Source: Nemertoderma westbladi (Eukaryota; Xenacoelomorpha; Nemertodermatida; Nemertodermatidae). From it: a stretch of 20,219 nt of DNA. This document shows positions 1 to 8,787 of the stretch, one piece after another; position 1 is the stretch's first letter; the number at the start of each line of letters is the position of its first letter. Below the pieces are notes generated by a model. That model was not told where the DNA came from, searched no databases, and saw nothing but the letters and a program-made list of their open reading frames with translations. The stretch spans positions 1 through 20,219 of the forward strand of contig JAUCBJ010004617.1 in the NCBI GenBank assembly GCA_032718475.1, read 5' to 3'. The translations under genes were made by a program, and so were the position numbers.

Positions 1-478
1 AATATGAGTATTACCTTCTATTTATAGTGAGTCCCGCCCACCAGTTCTCAGCTGGTTAGTCTAAATACATTAAAAATATTAAATGCACTATTAAGGAAAA
101 TTATATCATAAATTTAGGTTTAATTTTCGGCAGTTTTAGTTATAAAAAAAATTATTCGATATTTCGTATTTTATTTCTATAAAGTAAGAAACGTGACTAA
201 CAGTAACAGCAATAACCAATGCGTTCACTATAAATAGACCACGTGATTGAAACAAATATAAAATGGTGAGCGGAATTTACGCCACTTGAAATTTCTTCAA
301 AATTATTTGTCAGAAAGGACATATGCTATGGGCGTGTTATTTTGAAACTGAAACAATTTCTAAATGTGGGGCGAGCCTATTATATTACTAAAGGAATAAA
401 ATACAAGGTGAGATAGTTCGAACAGAATCAAAGTAAATATAAAATGAAATATATTCCGTATAAAATCTTCCCGTGATT
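1..478. other. AT-rich non-coding stretch
   Basis: No open frame, exon-like segment or RNA gene is visible. The only structure seen is a perfect 13-bp inverted repeat, CTATTTATAGTGA at 18-30 and its complement at 225-237. It could be the ends of a small degraded element of about 220 bp, but no target duplication is visible. The stretch ends where the 40-bp array begins. Confidence 0.5.
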
Positions 479-479
479 G

Positions 480-2120
480 TTACACTTATGTTACAGTATC
501 TTACAGATGGGTGTAAGTTTCTTCCGAACGTTACAGCATCTTACAGATGAGTGTAAGTTTCTTCCGAACGTTACAGCATCTTACAGATGGATGTAAGTTT
601 CTTCCGAACGTTACAGCATCTTACAGAAGAGTGTAAGTTTCTTCCGAACGTTACAGCATCTTACAGATGGGTGTAAGTTTCTTCCGAACGTTACAACATC
701 TTACAGATGGGTGTAAGTTTCATCCGAACGTTACAGCATCTTATAGAAGGGTGTAAGTTTCCGAACGTTACAGCATCTTACAGAAGGGTGTAAGTTTCTT
801 CCGAACCTTACAGTATCTTACATATATGGGTGAAAGATTCTTCCGAACGTTACAGCATCTTACAGGTGAGTGTAAGTTTCTTCCGAACGTTACAGCATCT
901 TACAGATGAGTGAAAGTTTCTTCCAAATCTTACAGATGGGTGTAAGTTTTTTCCGAACGTTACAGCATCTTATGGGTGTAAATTTCTTCCGAACATTACA
1001 GCATCTTACAGGTGGGTGTAAGTTTCTTCCGAACCTTACAGTATCTTACATATATGGGTGTAAGTTTCTTCCGAACCTTGCAGTATCGTACATATATGGG
1101 TGTAAGTTTCTTCCGAACGTTACAGCATCTTACAGATGAGTGTAAGTTTCTTCCGAACGTTACAGCATCTTACAGATGGGTGTAAGTTTCTTCCGAACGT
1201 TACAGCATCTTACAGAAGGGTGTAAGTTTCTTCCGAACCTTACAGTATCTTACATATATGCGTGAAAGATTCTTCCGAACGTTACAGCATCTTACAGGTG
1301 AGTGTAAGTTTCTCCCGAACGTTACAGCATCTTACAGATGAGTGAAAGTTTCTTCCAAACCTTACAGTATCTTACAGAAGGGTGTAAGTTTCGTCCGAAC
1401 GTTACAGTATCTTAAAGATGGGTGTAAGTTTCTTCCGAACGTTACAGTATCTTACAGATTAGTGTAAGTTTCTTCCGAACGTTACAGCATCTTACAGATG
1501 GGTGTAAGTTTATTCCGAACGTTGCAGCATCTTACATGTGGGTGTAAGTTTCTTCCGAACCTTACAGTATCTTACAGGTGGGTGTAAGTTTCTTCCGAAC
1601 CTTACAGTATCTTACATATATGCGTGAAAGATTCTTCCGAACGTTACAGCATCTTACAGGTGAGTGTAAGTTTCTCCCGAACGTTACAGCATCTTACAGA
1701 TGAGTGAAAGTTTCTTCCAAACCTTACAGTATCTTACAGAAGGGTGTAAGTTTCGTCCGAACGTTACAGTATCTTAAAGATGGGTGTAAGTTTCTTCCGA
1801 ACGTTACAGCATCTTACAGATGGGTGTAAGTTTCTTCCGAACGTTACAGCATCTTACAGATGGGTGTACGTTTCTTCCGAACGATGCAGCATCTTACAGA
1901 AGGGTGTAAGTTTCGTCCGAACGTTACAGTATCTTAAAGATGGGTGTAAGTTTCTTCCGAACGTTACAGCATCTTACAGATGGGTGTACGTTTCTTCCGA
2001 ACGATGCAGCATCTTACAGATTGCTATAAGTTTATTCCGAACGTTGCAGCATCTTACATGTGGGTGTAAGTTTCTTCCGAACCTTACAGTATCTTACAGA
2101 TTAGTGTAAGTTTCTTCCGA
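480..2120. repeat. 40-bp minisatellite, about 40 copies
   Basis: The unit, in two halves, is TTACAGATGGGTGTAAGTTT followed by CTTCCGAACGTTACAGCATC. It recurs with a 40-bp step and occasional indels, for example a 4-base loss near 750 and TATATG inserts near 819, 1251 and 1613. Variants include GATGAGTG, GAAGGGTG and the shortened copies near 935. Because 40 is not a multiple of 3, the open frames inside it (906-1139, 1780-2109) drift through all frames and are not genes. On the plus strand each unit carries a GTAAGTTT donor-like and a CTTACAG acceptor-like string. On the minus strand each carries CTGTAAGAT, which is donor-like. The right edge runs into the 3' end of a minus-strand exon. Confidence 0.95.
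1251..1808. repeat. Higher-order duplication inside the 40-bp array
   Basis: A block of about 195 bp starting at 1251 (TACATATATGCGTGAAAG) is repeated starting at 1613, an offset of 362 bp. The same series of variant units follows in both copies: a TCTCCC unit, a TCCAAACC unit, a TTTCGTCC unit and a TTAAAGATG unit. Such shared variant order indicates segmental duplication by unequal exchange or slippage, not independent mutation. A smaller step of 120 bp (three units) repeats the GTACG/GATGCAGC variant near 1867 and 1987. Confidence 0.8.
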
Positions 2121-2528
2121 ATCAGGAAGCGAATGGAATCTTTTCCTCACATCCTTAGCTTCCTCGGTTGTTAAATCCAGAGTCGCTTCGTAATGTTTAC
2201 ATTGAGTTTCTTTTTTTAATCCTCCGGGTTCCAAAGTAGCCATGGGATGTCGGAACACATCTCCACTCGTAGCTAGCGATATACTCCGGTTGTACCGATC
2301 GAGTTTCTGTATGCTGCAGAGGTCGGCGATGGCCGAAGGACGTCGGGCCATAATACCACCGCTACCGAACTGACGTTGTTCCGATCGGCCCAAACCGAAC
2401 CTTCCGAATGCGTTCCCCTCCTCGTACGAGTTGGTCGGAGTTAAACTCGTTGAATCCTCCAATAACTCGTCTTCCTTACAGTCAGGCTTACTCAACAGGT
2501 CGACAATTAATTCTCTAGCTTCATTTAC
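2098..2528 (-). CDS. Internal exon of unrecognised host gene
   Basis: The open frame on the minus strand has no ATG at its head; the first codons after the likely acceptor (TTGTTTAAG, ending at 2529) are GTA AAT GAA. It encodes about 143 residues. The first part, VNEARELIVDLLSKPD, is helix-like. The rest is polar and low in hydrophobic residues, with a basic-acidic tail (EEAKDVRKRF) typical of a linker region. The frame stops only inside the 40-bp array. Two donors are plausible: TCT|GTAAGA, giving an end at 2098 (phase 2), or GAT|GTGAGG, giving an end at 2151 (phase 0). The acceptor tract is AT-rich and weak. The phase 0 start matches the phase 0 end of the exon at 10998-11162, and the joined protein continues one helix. 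I do not recognise the gene; the sequence composition looks like real coding DNA rather than chance. Confidence 0.65.
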
Positions 2529-2718
2529 CTTAAACAAATATTATTTCAGTATTAATATTTTCTATTTATTTTTTTATTTTTTTTATTTAATATTTTCTAT
2601 GATTATTTAACATTATATTATTAGATGTTATTGTATTTTATTAGATTATTTTGTATCGTTTATGAAAGTTGACCACAAAATAAATTTATGTTTCCATTGT
2701 CAATTATGGCCAAGACGA
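2529..2718. other. AT-rich intron segment
   Basis: This lies immediately upstream, in minus-strand sense, of the exon starting at 2528. It contains long T and AT runs (2560-2660). The weak acceptor tract and a possible branch-point-like TACTGAA lie within the first 30 bases of the intron end. Nothing else is visible. Confidence 0.5.
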
Positions 2719-2982
2719 CCATGTGAAGAATACCTGGTTTCTTTTCGATCGAAATTTTCGAATTTTTCGAACTTTTCGATTTTTTTCGAACTTTTCGAAC
2801 GGTTCGAACTTTTCGGTCGAAATTTTATTGACATTTTATATATGTATTTTTTGTATTTTTTTTTAATTTCTCCTTATTAGGTATTTTATAACCTGTGCAG
2901 ATACTAATTTGTTTATTGTTTTGGTTAGATTCAGCCATTCTGTACCTGAGTTTTTAGTGAAAACCTAGTATTCTTCACATGG
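2719..2982. mobile_element. 264-bp fold-back element, TTCGAA-rich core
   Basis: The ends CCATGTGAAGAATACCTGGT... (2719-2740) and their complement (2961-2982) match at 20 of 22 positions. The interior 2740-2830 is built of short TTTTCGAAC and TTCGAA strings, which are self-complementary. This resembles a small non-autonomous fold-back transposon. No target duplication is obvious next to the ends, so the boundaries are tentative. The 72-residue open frame across it is T-rich chance sequence. Confidence 0.5.
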
Positions 2983-3048
2983 GGTAAACTGCAAAGTGAA
3001 ATATGACATCAGAAAGTCTGGTATAGGCCTACTTCACATGGGCCCCTT

Positions 3049-3568
3049 TATGAGGCGCCGTTAACGCCAAAAGGTCAGCAATAATATTAAAGGTTTTAAA
3101 AAGAATATTAGAGAATTTCAAAACATATTTTCGGCCGAAATTTCGGCCGAAATATTTTGTTACATTTTTTCAGCTCTTTCATTTGATGTCATTTTCGGCC
3201 GAAATTTCGACCGAATTTTCGGCCGAAATTTCGGCCGAAATCTCGACCGAAATATTTTATTACATTTTCAGCTCTTCCATTTGATGACATTTTCGGTCGA
3301 AATTTCGGCCGAAATCTCGACCGAAATATTTTATTACATTTTCAGCTCTTCCATTTGATGAGATTTTCGGCCGAAATTTCGGTCGAGATTTCGGCCAAAA
3401 TTTCGGTTGAGATTTCGGCCGAAAATGACATCAAATGAAAGAGCTGAAAAAATGTAATAAAATATTTCGGCCGAAATTTCGGCCGAAAATATGTTTTGAA
3501 ATTCTCTAATATTCTTTTTAAAACCTTTAATATTATTGCTGACCTTTTGGCGTTAACGGCGCCTCATA
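3049..3568. mobile_element. 520-bp fold-back transposon with 6-bp target duplication
   Basis: The left end TATGAGGCGCCGTTAACGCC and the matching inverted right end begin arms of about 155 bp that are almost perfectly complementary (3049-3205 with about 3415-3568). The element is flanked by CCCCTT on both sides (3043-3048 and 3569-3574). The core is made of self-complementary TTTCGGCCGAAA strings. It also holds a repeated CAGCTCTTCCATTTGATG segment: three direct copies near 3165, 3270 and 3345, and one inverted copy near 3430-3450. It has no coding capacity. The class is not certain; the size, long arms and duplication fit a non-autonomous DNA transposon of MITE or Foldback type. Confidence 0.85.
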
Positions 3569-3599
3569 CCCCTTGTATACTATTGTTGTTGTATATTGT

Positions 3600-3782
3600 A
3601 CTAATAATAGCTTCACACAACTAACATGTATGAGGCTCTTGCCACAGAGGCGGCAGATCACTGCGAGGGCTATACTCAGTAAAGAAGGTAGTAGAATATA
3701 CAGCCTTCACAGTAGTAGCAGTTAAGTTACAGCTGCAGAAACAGTTCCTGTATACCCTCAAACAGGAAAAGGGCCCCCTGGA
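3600..3782 (+). pseudogene. Left fragment of interrupted LINE
   Basis: This is the LINE sequence on the left of the Ty3/Gypsy insertion. The last codons (3752-3781) read IPSNRKRAPW and continue directly into TDKIQKCRNDLYK at the right side of the insertion, once one CTGGA duplicate is removed. A proline-rich motif ending in APW ahead of a basic helical linker is typical of the region between the endonuclease and reverse transcriptase of LINEs. Stop codons (for example TAG at 3716) show decay. No endonuclease is left, so the LINE is 5'-truncated. The exact left limit is uncertain and may coincide with the end of the 520-bp fold-back. Confidence 0.6.
3778..3782. repeat. Left target-site duplication CTGGA
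   Basis: The five bases immediately before the 5' LTR are repeated immediately after the 3' LTR (8783-8787). A 5-bp duplication is usual for Ty3/Gypsy integrases. Confidence 0.9.
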
Positions 3783-4000
3783 TGTAGTGATACGAACTCG
3801 ACACACTACATGGCTCGCCCCATACGCCAGCAGATACTCAGGGACTGCGGTACTGTAGGGATGACTCACCAGTCATAGGGCGCACTGCCAGACAGACGGC
3901 CCAGCACAGCATTGTTGTTGTTTGTACTTCTGTGGTCACTACCTGTATATTATACGCCCGACATTATTCCGGCTCCACAGTTAGTCGTGACCTCCATACA
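3783..4000 (+). repeat. 5' LTR, 218 bp
   Basis: It begins TGTAGTGATACG and ends CTCCATACA, and I see no difference from the copy at 8565-8782. It should carry the promoter. A TATA-like TATATTATA sits at 3946-3954, after a GT-rich segment (TTGTTGTTGTTTG). No AATAAA signal is present, so the poly(A) signal must be a variant. The LTR is short for the family. Confidence 0.95.
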
Positions 4001-4018
4001 TGGTGCAGTTGTGTTTGT
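4001..4018 (+). promoter_or_regulatory. Candidate primer binding site
   Basis: TGGTGCAGTTGTGTTTGT follows the 5' LTR without a gap. A TGG start is what the CCA end of a tRNA primer needs. I cannot match the next bases to a particular tRNA from memory, so the primer is undetermined. Confidence 0.45.
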
Positions 4019-4118
4019 GTTGGTGAACTGAAACCACCACGCATTCCTAAACCTACGGACCTACCGGTACTCCTGTGTCTGCATAACCCCAAACCCCGAG
4101 TAACGCAGAAGCGAACTG

Positions 4119-4841
4119 ATGATGGCCGACCACAAAACTCCCTCCGAACAGGGCTCGGGCGACACTGAACCCGCCATCGACGTTCTTAACCACTTGCGTC
4201 AGGAGTTGGCAAAACGCGACGTTGACGCCACTCAACGCGAGGCGGCCGCAGACGCTCACCTCGATAAACTAACTCAAATGCTGATACACCAGCAGGACAG
4301 TGCAGCACGCGAGCGTGCCGAGGCCAATGCACAGATCGCGCAACTGTTGGGCGCACTCCAATCGGGCGCGGGTGTGACCAATCCCGGCGGGACCGGTCCT
4401 ATACAACCCGCACCGACACGTCAACCACAACGCCGCGTTATCGATATCCGCGATCTCGAGAAAATCGATAGCGATGTCGACTTCACCTCGTTCCGTCGGT
4501 GGCAAGAGGCCTGGCGCGTCCACGCGCACCGCCAACAAGCATCCACATTCCCACGTGACGAACAGGTTTATTCGCTAATATCCGCAATTGGTCGAGACCT
4601 ACAACAAACTCTCACCGTGACGCTCAACGTCGACATCGACGACGACGCAACCACCGTGGAGACGGTTCTTGACGCCCTCCAGGCGCACCTCCGGTCAAAG
4701 CGCAGTATCGCCATCGATGGAATAAAGTTCCACGACCGGAGACAGGGCCCGAACGAAAACTTCGACTCGTTCCGAATGCGACGGAGGAACTCGGCGACGC
4801 CGCGGAACTTTGCGAACACTGTCGGAATCGACAGATCGTGA
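4119..4841 (+). CDS. gag: Gag, frame-broken
   Basis: This should encode the structural polyprotein that forms the virus-like particle. The start is a double ATG at 4119. Residues 22-80 are strongly helical and coiled-coil-like, rich in A, E, Q and L. A Gly/Pro/Gln linker follows (82-105), then a capsid-like helical region from about 107 (SFRRWQEAW, 124-132) to about 220. After residue 221 (near 4781) the reading frame leaves the family pattern and ends 20 codons later. The natural continuation of the capsid C-terminus is in the pol frame, one base back. That frame is open from 4673, so the overlap is 4673-4841. A one-base deletion near 4782 is the simplest reading. A programmed -1 slip is possible, but the site is upstream of the nucleocapsid and I see no canonical slippery heptamer. 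Confidence 0.85.
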   Translation: MMADHKTPSEQGSGDTEPAIDVLNHLRQELAKRDVDATQREAAADAHLDKLTQMLIHQQDSAARERAEANAQIAQLLGALQSGAGVTNPGGTGPIQPAPTRQPQRRVIDIRDLEKIDSDVDFTSFRRWQEAWRVHAHRQQASTFPRDEQVYSLISAIGRDLQQTLTVTLNVDIDDDATTVETVLDALQAHLRSKRSIAIDGIKFHDRRQGPNENFDSFRMRRRNSATPRNFANTVGIDRS

Positions 4842-7800
4842 CGCAGATCCTGGTCGGCATCCGTTCGTCAGAGACCCGCACCGAACTCCTCAAGGTTCTT
4901 CCACAACCTTCCCTCGAGGATTGCATACGCATCTGCCAATCGATGGAGGCGAGCGAGCATAACGACTCAATAATCGGGCGTGGGACCCCGGTTACGAAAC
5001 TCATGTCATCGTACAAACGTGGGCGTTCGGCCTCCCGGCAAACCCCACCTCCTCCCCAACACGCATCTAATGCCTCCGGAGGATGCCGAAACTGTGGGCG
5101 CAGTCACCCTCCGGGAAAGAGTAACTGCCCCGCCAAAGACACGAAATGCCATAACTGTGGAAAGTGGGGCCACCTCCAGGCAGTCTGTCGTTCCGACTCG
5201 GTACATAAACCCAGTTCCAGGGGTGGCAAAGGAACGGGTAAACCCGCCTCGAAAGTGAACACGATCACGGGCGGCGGACCGATAAACTCAATAACATTCG
5301 CCTGCGACCTCCCCCGCATCGAGGTCGAGGTGCGCGGCGTGGACAATGATGACGTATGCGGAATCATACGCAATGTCCTCGCGGATAGCGGCGCTGCAGC
5401 CACCGTGCTAAGCCAGGAGATTTTCTACCGGATGGGCGGCTGTAACCAGGACCTTACTCCTCACCCCACCGCGGATCTACGCGCCGCCAACGACCTTCCA
5501 CTGGAGATAATGGGAGTTTTTGCTGCCCGAGTTTTCTTCGCAGGAAACTCGGCGATCGTGAACATCGGCGTCTCCCCGGAAGTCGACGGACTCATCCTCT
5601 CCTTCCGGTCGCTTGTCGATCTCAAACTCCTCCACCCCAACTTCCCTCATCCCATCGCCTCTGTAGCATCTGTAACCGATCCTACGGCACATTTACGCGC
5701 GAACCTCCTCAACGAATTCGCCGATGTATTCGACGACACCGATCGACCGCTCGGTACGATGGCCGGCGAGCCGATGCACGTTGAGCTGAAGGAAGGCGCC
5801 ACCCCGTTCCACGCAAACGGCGCGAGGCCTATACCATTCGCGCTACGGGACGAGGTGCGCGCCCACCTGGACGAGATGGAACGACGGGAAGTCATCGAGC
5901 GGGTCACCGAACCTACTGACTGGGCCCACCCGCTCACTGTCGCTCGCAAACCCAATGGGAAACTCCGGGTTTGCGTTGACCTCCACCACCTGAACGACCA
6001 GGTTAAGCGGTCGTATTACCCCACCCCGAGCCCGCGGGTGGTGGTTACCGGGATATCCACGACCGCAAAGATATTCTCGGTATTTGACACTGCCGCCGGC
6101 TATTGGCAGGTCCCCCTCGACCCAGCATCCCAACTCCTCACTACTTTTGTAACCCCCTGGGGACGGTATAAGTATAGGAGGGGCGTAATGGGACTCATAT
6201 CGAGTGGGGACGAATTCAATCGCCGGGGCGACGACGCATTGCGTGGACTTCCCGGTATGGTGAAAGTCGTCGACGACGTCCTTCTATACGACGACAACCT
6301 GGACGACCACATCGCCAGTGTCCGACGGTTCCTCACACGATGCCGTACAGCCGGCATCTCACTCAACCCTGACAAAATACAACTCGTCCAACCCAAAGTT
6401 AAGTTTGCAGGCTACATTGTCGGGGCCGACGGCATCCAGGCAGACCCATCCAAGGTCCGCGCCATAACGGATTTCCCTCGACCAACCAACATTACAGACT
6501 TGAGGAGCTTTGTTGGGTTGGTCGAGCAACGCACGCCATTTTCGACAGACATCTTGGCTACGATGTCTCCCCTCCGCCCCCTCCTCCGTTCCAGGAATCT
6601 ATACGAATGGAACTCTGACCACGAGGCGGCATTCGAGGCGACCAAACGCACACTCGTCTCCCCACCCATCCTCGCTTCCTTCGATCCGGAGCTCGACACT
6701 AAGCTCGAGACTGATGCCTCAAGGAAGAACGGGTTGGGATACGCGCTACTTCAGCGGCACAGGACCGACTGGAGGTTGGTAGAATGCGGTTCACGGTTTA
6801 TTTCGGAAACCGAGTCGCGCTATGCGATGGTGGAGCTGGAGCTCCTCGCTGTCGCGTGGGCCACCCACAAGTGCCGTCTCTACCTTGTGGGACTCCCACA
6901 TTTCACGCTGGTGGTAGACCACCAGCCCCTGGTGTCCATCCTCGACCGCCAGACGCTGGATGCCAACGACAACTCACGGATCCAGCGACTCAAGTCGAAA
7001 CTCTCCTCCTTTGTATTTACTACCATCTGGAGGAGAGGAAAGGATCACCGCATTCCCGATGCTCTGTCCCGCTCCCCTGTCGACGACCCATCCGACGATG
7101 ATCTTGTTGACGATGGAGACATGGGCCACTACCAATGTGCTGTAACGTCACAGGTGGCTGCAACGATTGTGGGGGATGAACTCGATCCGGATGACGACCA
7201 CCCCGATCTACTCCTCCAATCTTTAGCTGCAACGGCTCGGGCCGACTCCGATTACGTCGACCTCCTCGGCGCCGTTCGCGCCGGATTCCCCCCGCCGTCC
7301 CGCCAACTCCCTGGTGTCCAACCCTTTTGGTCGTTACGCGATGAACTTTCATCCGACCGCGACCTCGTCCTCTACGGACAACGGATTGTAGTCCCGCGGG
7401 CCTCCCGCCGGGACACCCTAGCGCGCCTCCACGCCGCACACCAAGGAGTCGAGAAGACGCTACGTCGCGCCCGCCAGACAGTGTACTGGCCCGGACTGAC
7501 AAACGACGTTCGGACCACCGTCGAGTCCTGTGAGCCCTGCCTCATTCGACGCCCCAGCCTCGCGAAGGAACCCATGCTACGGGAGCGCGAGGCCACAAGA
7601 CCATTCGAGGAAATCTCCGGAGATCTCTTCGCACTCGACGGTCACAACTTCCTCGCCATCGCGGATCTTTACTCCGGTTGGCCCGAAGTCTACAAATACG
7701 GGAATCCCCCAACCTCTGCTTCTACCGCTACGCATGCGAGGGACGTATTTACGCGTTTTGGCGCCCCCTTACGTTTCGCTTCCGACGGCGGTCCACAATT

Positions 7801-8530
7801 CGCTGGAAAGAATTTTACCGACTTCCTCCAGGTCTGGGGGGTCGATCCCGTCGTATCGTCTCCCGAATATCCCCAGAGCAATGGCCACGCGGAGTCTGCC
7901 GTGAAGGCACTCAAGGCGTTGCTCACCAAGACCGGGGGGAAAATGAACTCAGATGCTTTCCAGGAAGGACTCCTAGAACTCAGAAATTCCCCCTGCGCCC
8001 ATGGAATGTCGCCGGCCCAGATTCTCTTTGGGCACCCCATACGGTCGCGAGTGCCAATGCACAGCCGCGCTTTCCTCCGGGAACACCAACTGACCCGCGC
8101 GGAGCTCGACGAGGCACTGCCCTCGCTCCACGGCACCCAGATGGCTGCCTACAATCGCGGAGCCAAACCCCTTATTCCATTCGCTGTAGGGGACCCGGTC
8201 CGAATTCAAAACCCAGTCTCGAAGCGATGGGACCGCACTGGGATTGTTACGGAAACAAGACCCAACCGGAAGTACACCGTACGTACCCCTTTCGGTCGAT
8301 GCCTCACCCGGAACTGCCGCCACCTCATCCGGGACACCGCCACTACCGGCACACGAGAGTGCACCCCACTCACACCAACAGCCATCGGGATACCGAGGGA
8401 CGACGGCCCAAGATCACCTGCAACGCCACCGAAGCTCGTACACTGGGCTGACACTCCCCCCACTCAACAACCCGATCGGCCTCGCAGAGCCTACCCCTCC
8501 CGCGTGAGGCGTCCCCCCAACAGATTCTGA
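4838..8530 (+). CDS. pol: Gag C-terminus and Pol polyprotein
   Basis: Residues are counted from 4838, which is a GTG codon; the frame is open back to 4673 and has no ATG start of its own. Order: capsid end; nucleocapsid with CRNC (83-86) and [14 protein letters not shown] (104-117) zinc knuckles; protease with DSGA (183-186); reverse transcriptase about 325-530, with the first Asp at 417 and VDD at 478-480; RNase H about 620-745 (D626, E666, D694, D741); integrase with zinc residues H865, H868, C898, C901 and catalytic D929, D983, E1019, a DD35E spacing. A GPY/F-like module lies at about 1117-1165, followed by a Pro- and Arg-rich tail. All key residues are present and there is no internal stop. 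It makes and integrates the cDNA of the element. Expression depends on how the gag break is passed. Confidence 0.93.
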   Translation: MTQILVGIRSSETRTELLKVLPQPSLEDCIRICQSMEASEHNDSIIGRGTPVTKLMSSYKRGRSASRQTPPPPQHASNASGGCRNCGRSHPPGKSNCPAKDTKCHNCGKWGHLQAVCRSDSVHKPSSRGGKGTGKPASKVNTITGGGPINSITFACDLPRIEVEVRGVDNDDVCGIIRNVLADSGAAATVLSQEIFYRMGGCNQDLTPHPTADLRAANDLPLEIMGVFAARVFFAGNSAIVNIGVSPEVDGLILSFRSLVDLKLLHPNFPHPIASVASVTDPTAHLRANLLNEFADVFDDTDRPLGTMAGEPMHVELKEGATPFHANGARPIPFALRDEVRAHLDEMERREVIERVTEPTDWAHPLTVARKPNGKLRVCVDLHHLNDQVKRSYYPTPSPRVVVTGISTTAKIFSVFDTAAGYWQVPLDPASQLLTTFVTPWGRYKYRRGVMGLISSGDEFNRRGDDALRGLPGMVKVVDDVLLYDDNLDDHIASVRRFLTRCRTAGISLNPDKIQLVQPKVKFAGYIVGADGIQADPSKVRAITDFPRPTNITDLRSFVGLVEQRTPFSTDILATMSPLRPLLRSRNLYEWNSDHEAAFEATKRTLVSPPILASFDPELDTKLETDASRKNGLGYALLQRHRTDWRLVECGSRFISETESRYAMVELELLAVAWATHKCRLYLVGLPHFTLVVDHQPLVSILDRQTLDANDNSRIQRLKSKLSSFVFTTIWRRGKDHRIPDALSRSPVDDPSDDDLVDDGDMGHYQCAVTSQVAATIVGDELDPDDDHPDLLLQSLAATARADSDYVDLLGAVRAGFPPPSRQLPGVQPFWSLRDELSSDRDLVLYGQRIVVPRASRRDTLARLHAAHQGVEKTLRRARQTVYWPGLTNDVRTTVESCEPCLIRRPSLAKEPMLREREATRPFEEISGDLFALDGHNFLAIADLYSGWPEVYKYGNPPTSASTATHARDVFTRFGAPLRFASDGGPQFAGKNFTDFLQVWGVDPVVSSPEYPQSNGHAESAVKALKALLTKTGGKMNSDAFQEGLLELRNSPCAHGMSPAQILFGHPIRSRVPMHSRAFLREHQLTRAELDEALPSLHGTQMAAYNRGAKPLIPFAVGDPVRIQNPVSKRWDRTGIVTETRPNRKYTVRTPFGRCLTRNCRHLIRDTATTGTRECTPLTPTAIGIPRDDGPRSPATPPKLVHWADTPPTQQPDRPRRAYPSRVRRPPNRF

Positions 8531-8554
8531 GAGTTCGTTGCCCTGCAACGAACT

Positions 8555-8564
8555 AGAAGGGGGG
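8555..8564 (+). promoter_or_regulatory. Polypurine tract
   Basis: AGAAGGGGGG lies directly against the TG start of the 3' LTR. This is the expected RNase H-resistant primer for plus-strand DNA synthesis. Confidence 0.85.
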
Positions 8565-8782
8565 TGTAGTGATACGAACTCGACACACTACATGGCTCGC
8601 CCCATACGCCAGCAGATACTCAGGGACTGCGGTACTGTAGGGATGACTCACCAGTCATAGGGCGCACTGCCAGACAGACGGCCCAGCACAGCATTGTTGT
8701 TGTTTGTACTTCTGTGGTCACTACCTGTATATTATACGCCCGACATTATTCCGGCTCCACAGTTAGTCGTGACCTCCATACA
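8565..8782 (+). repeat. 3' LTR, 218 bp
   Basis: It appears identical to 3783-4000. It follows the polypurine tract and is followed by the CTGGA duplicate. The open frame starting at 8694 is LTR sequence running into the LINE relic, not a gene. Confidence 0.95.
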
Positions 8783-8787
8783 CTGGA
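8783..8787. repeat. Right target-site duplication CTGGA
   Basis: It matches 3778-3782. Removing the element and one copy restores the LINE frame, which confirms the integration site. Confidence 0.9.

Larger units (their letters stand above)
3783..8782 (+). mobile_element. Ty3/Gypsy LTR retrotransposon, 5,000 bp, nearly intact
   Basis: The element spans two 218-bp LTRs that appear identical base for base. They start TGTAGTG and end CATACA. The 5-bp target duplication CTGGA flanks it (3778-3782 and 8783-8787). Order inside: leader, gag (4119), pol with protease, RT, RNase H and integrase (to 8530), polypurine tract (8555-8564). Integrase after RNase H defines Ty3/Gypsy. The double zinc knuckle with a histidine-shifted first finger recalls the Mag/SURL-type animal lineage, which is an inference. 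The element is visibly richer in G and C than its surroundings. Identical LTRs imply recent insertion. It lies inside a LINE relic, antisense to the host gene, in its long intron. The only visible defect is one frame break in gag. Confidence 0.95.

Noticed and set aside
906-2109. Repetitive proteins encoded by the 40-bp array (frames at 906-1139 and 1780-2109)
   Set aside because: The unit length is not a multiple of three, frames drift between units, and indels do not respect codons. Open frames follow from lack of stops in some phases.
480-2120. CRISPR array
   Set aside because: Units are contiguous with no unique spacers, the context has introns and retrotransposons, and no cas genes are present.
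2755-2820. tRNA B-box or tRNA-derived SINE (GGTTCGAAC near 2810)
   Set aside because: The string belongs to the TTCGAA low-complexity core. No A box or cloverleaf could be found.
3621-4168. Open frames crossing the 5' LTR borders
   Set aside because: They join LINE flank, LTR and leader sequence; the same LTR stretch is repeated at 8565-8782 in another context.
4053-8463. Many open frames antisense or out of frame to gag and pol
   Set aside because: They are shadows of the GC-rich coding frame of the retrotransposon, with no motifs of their own.
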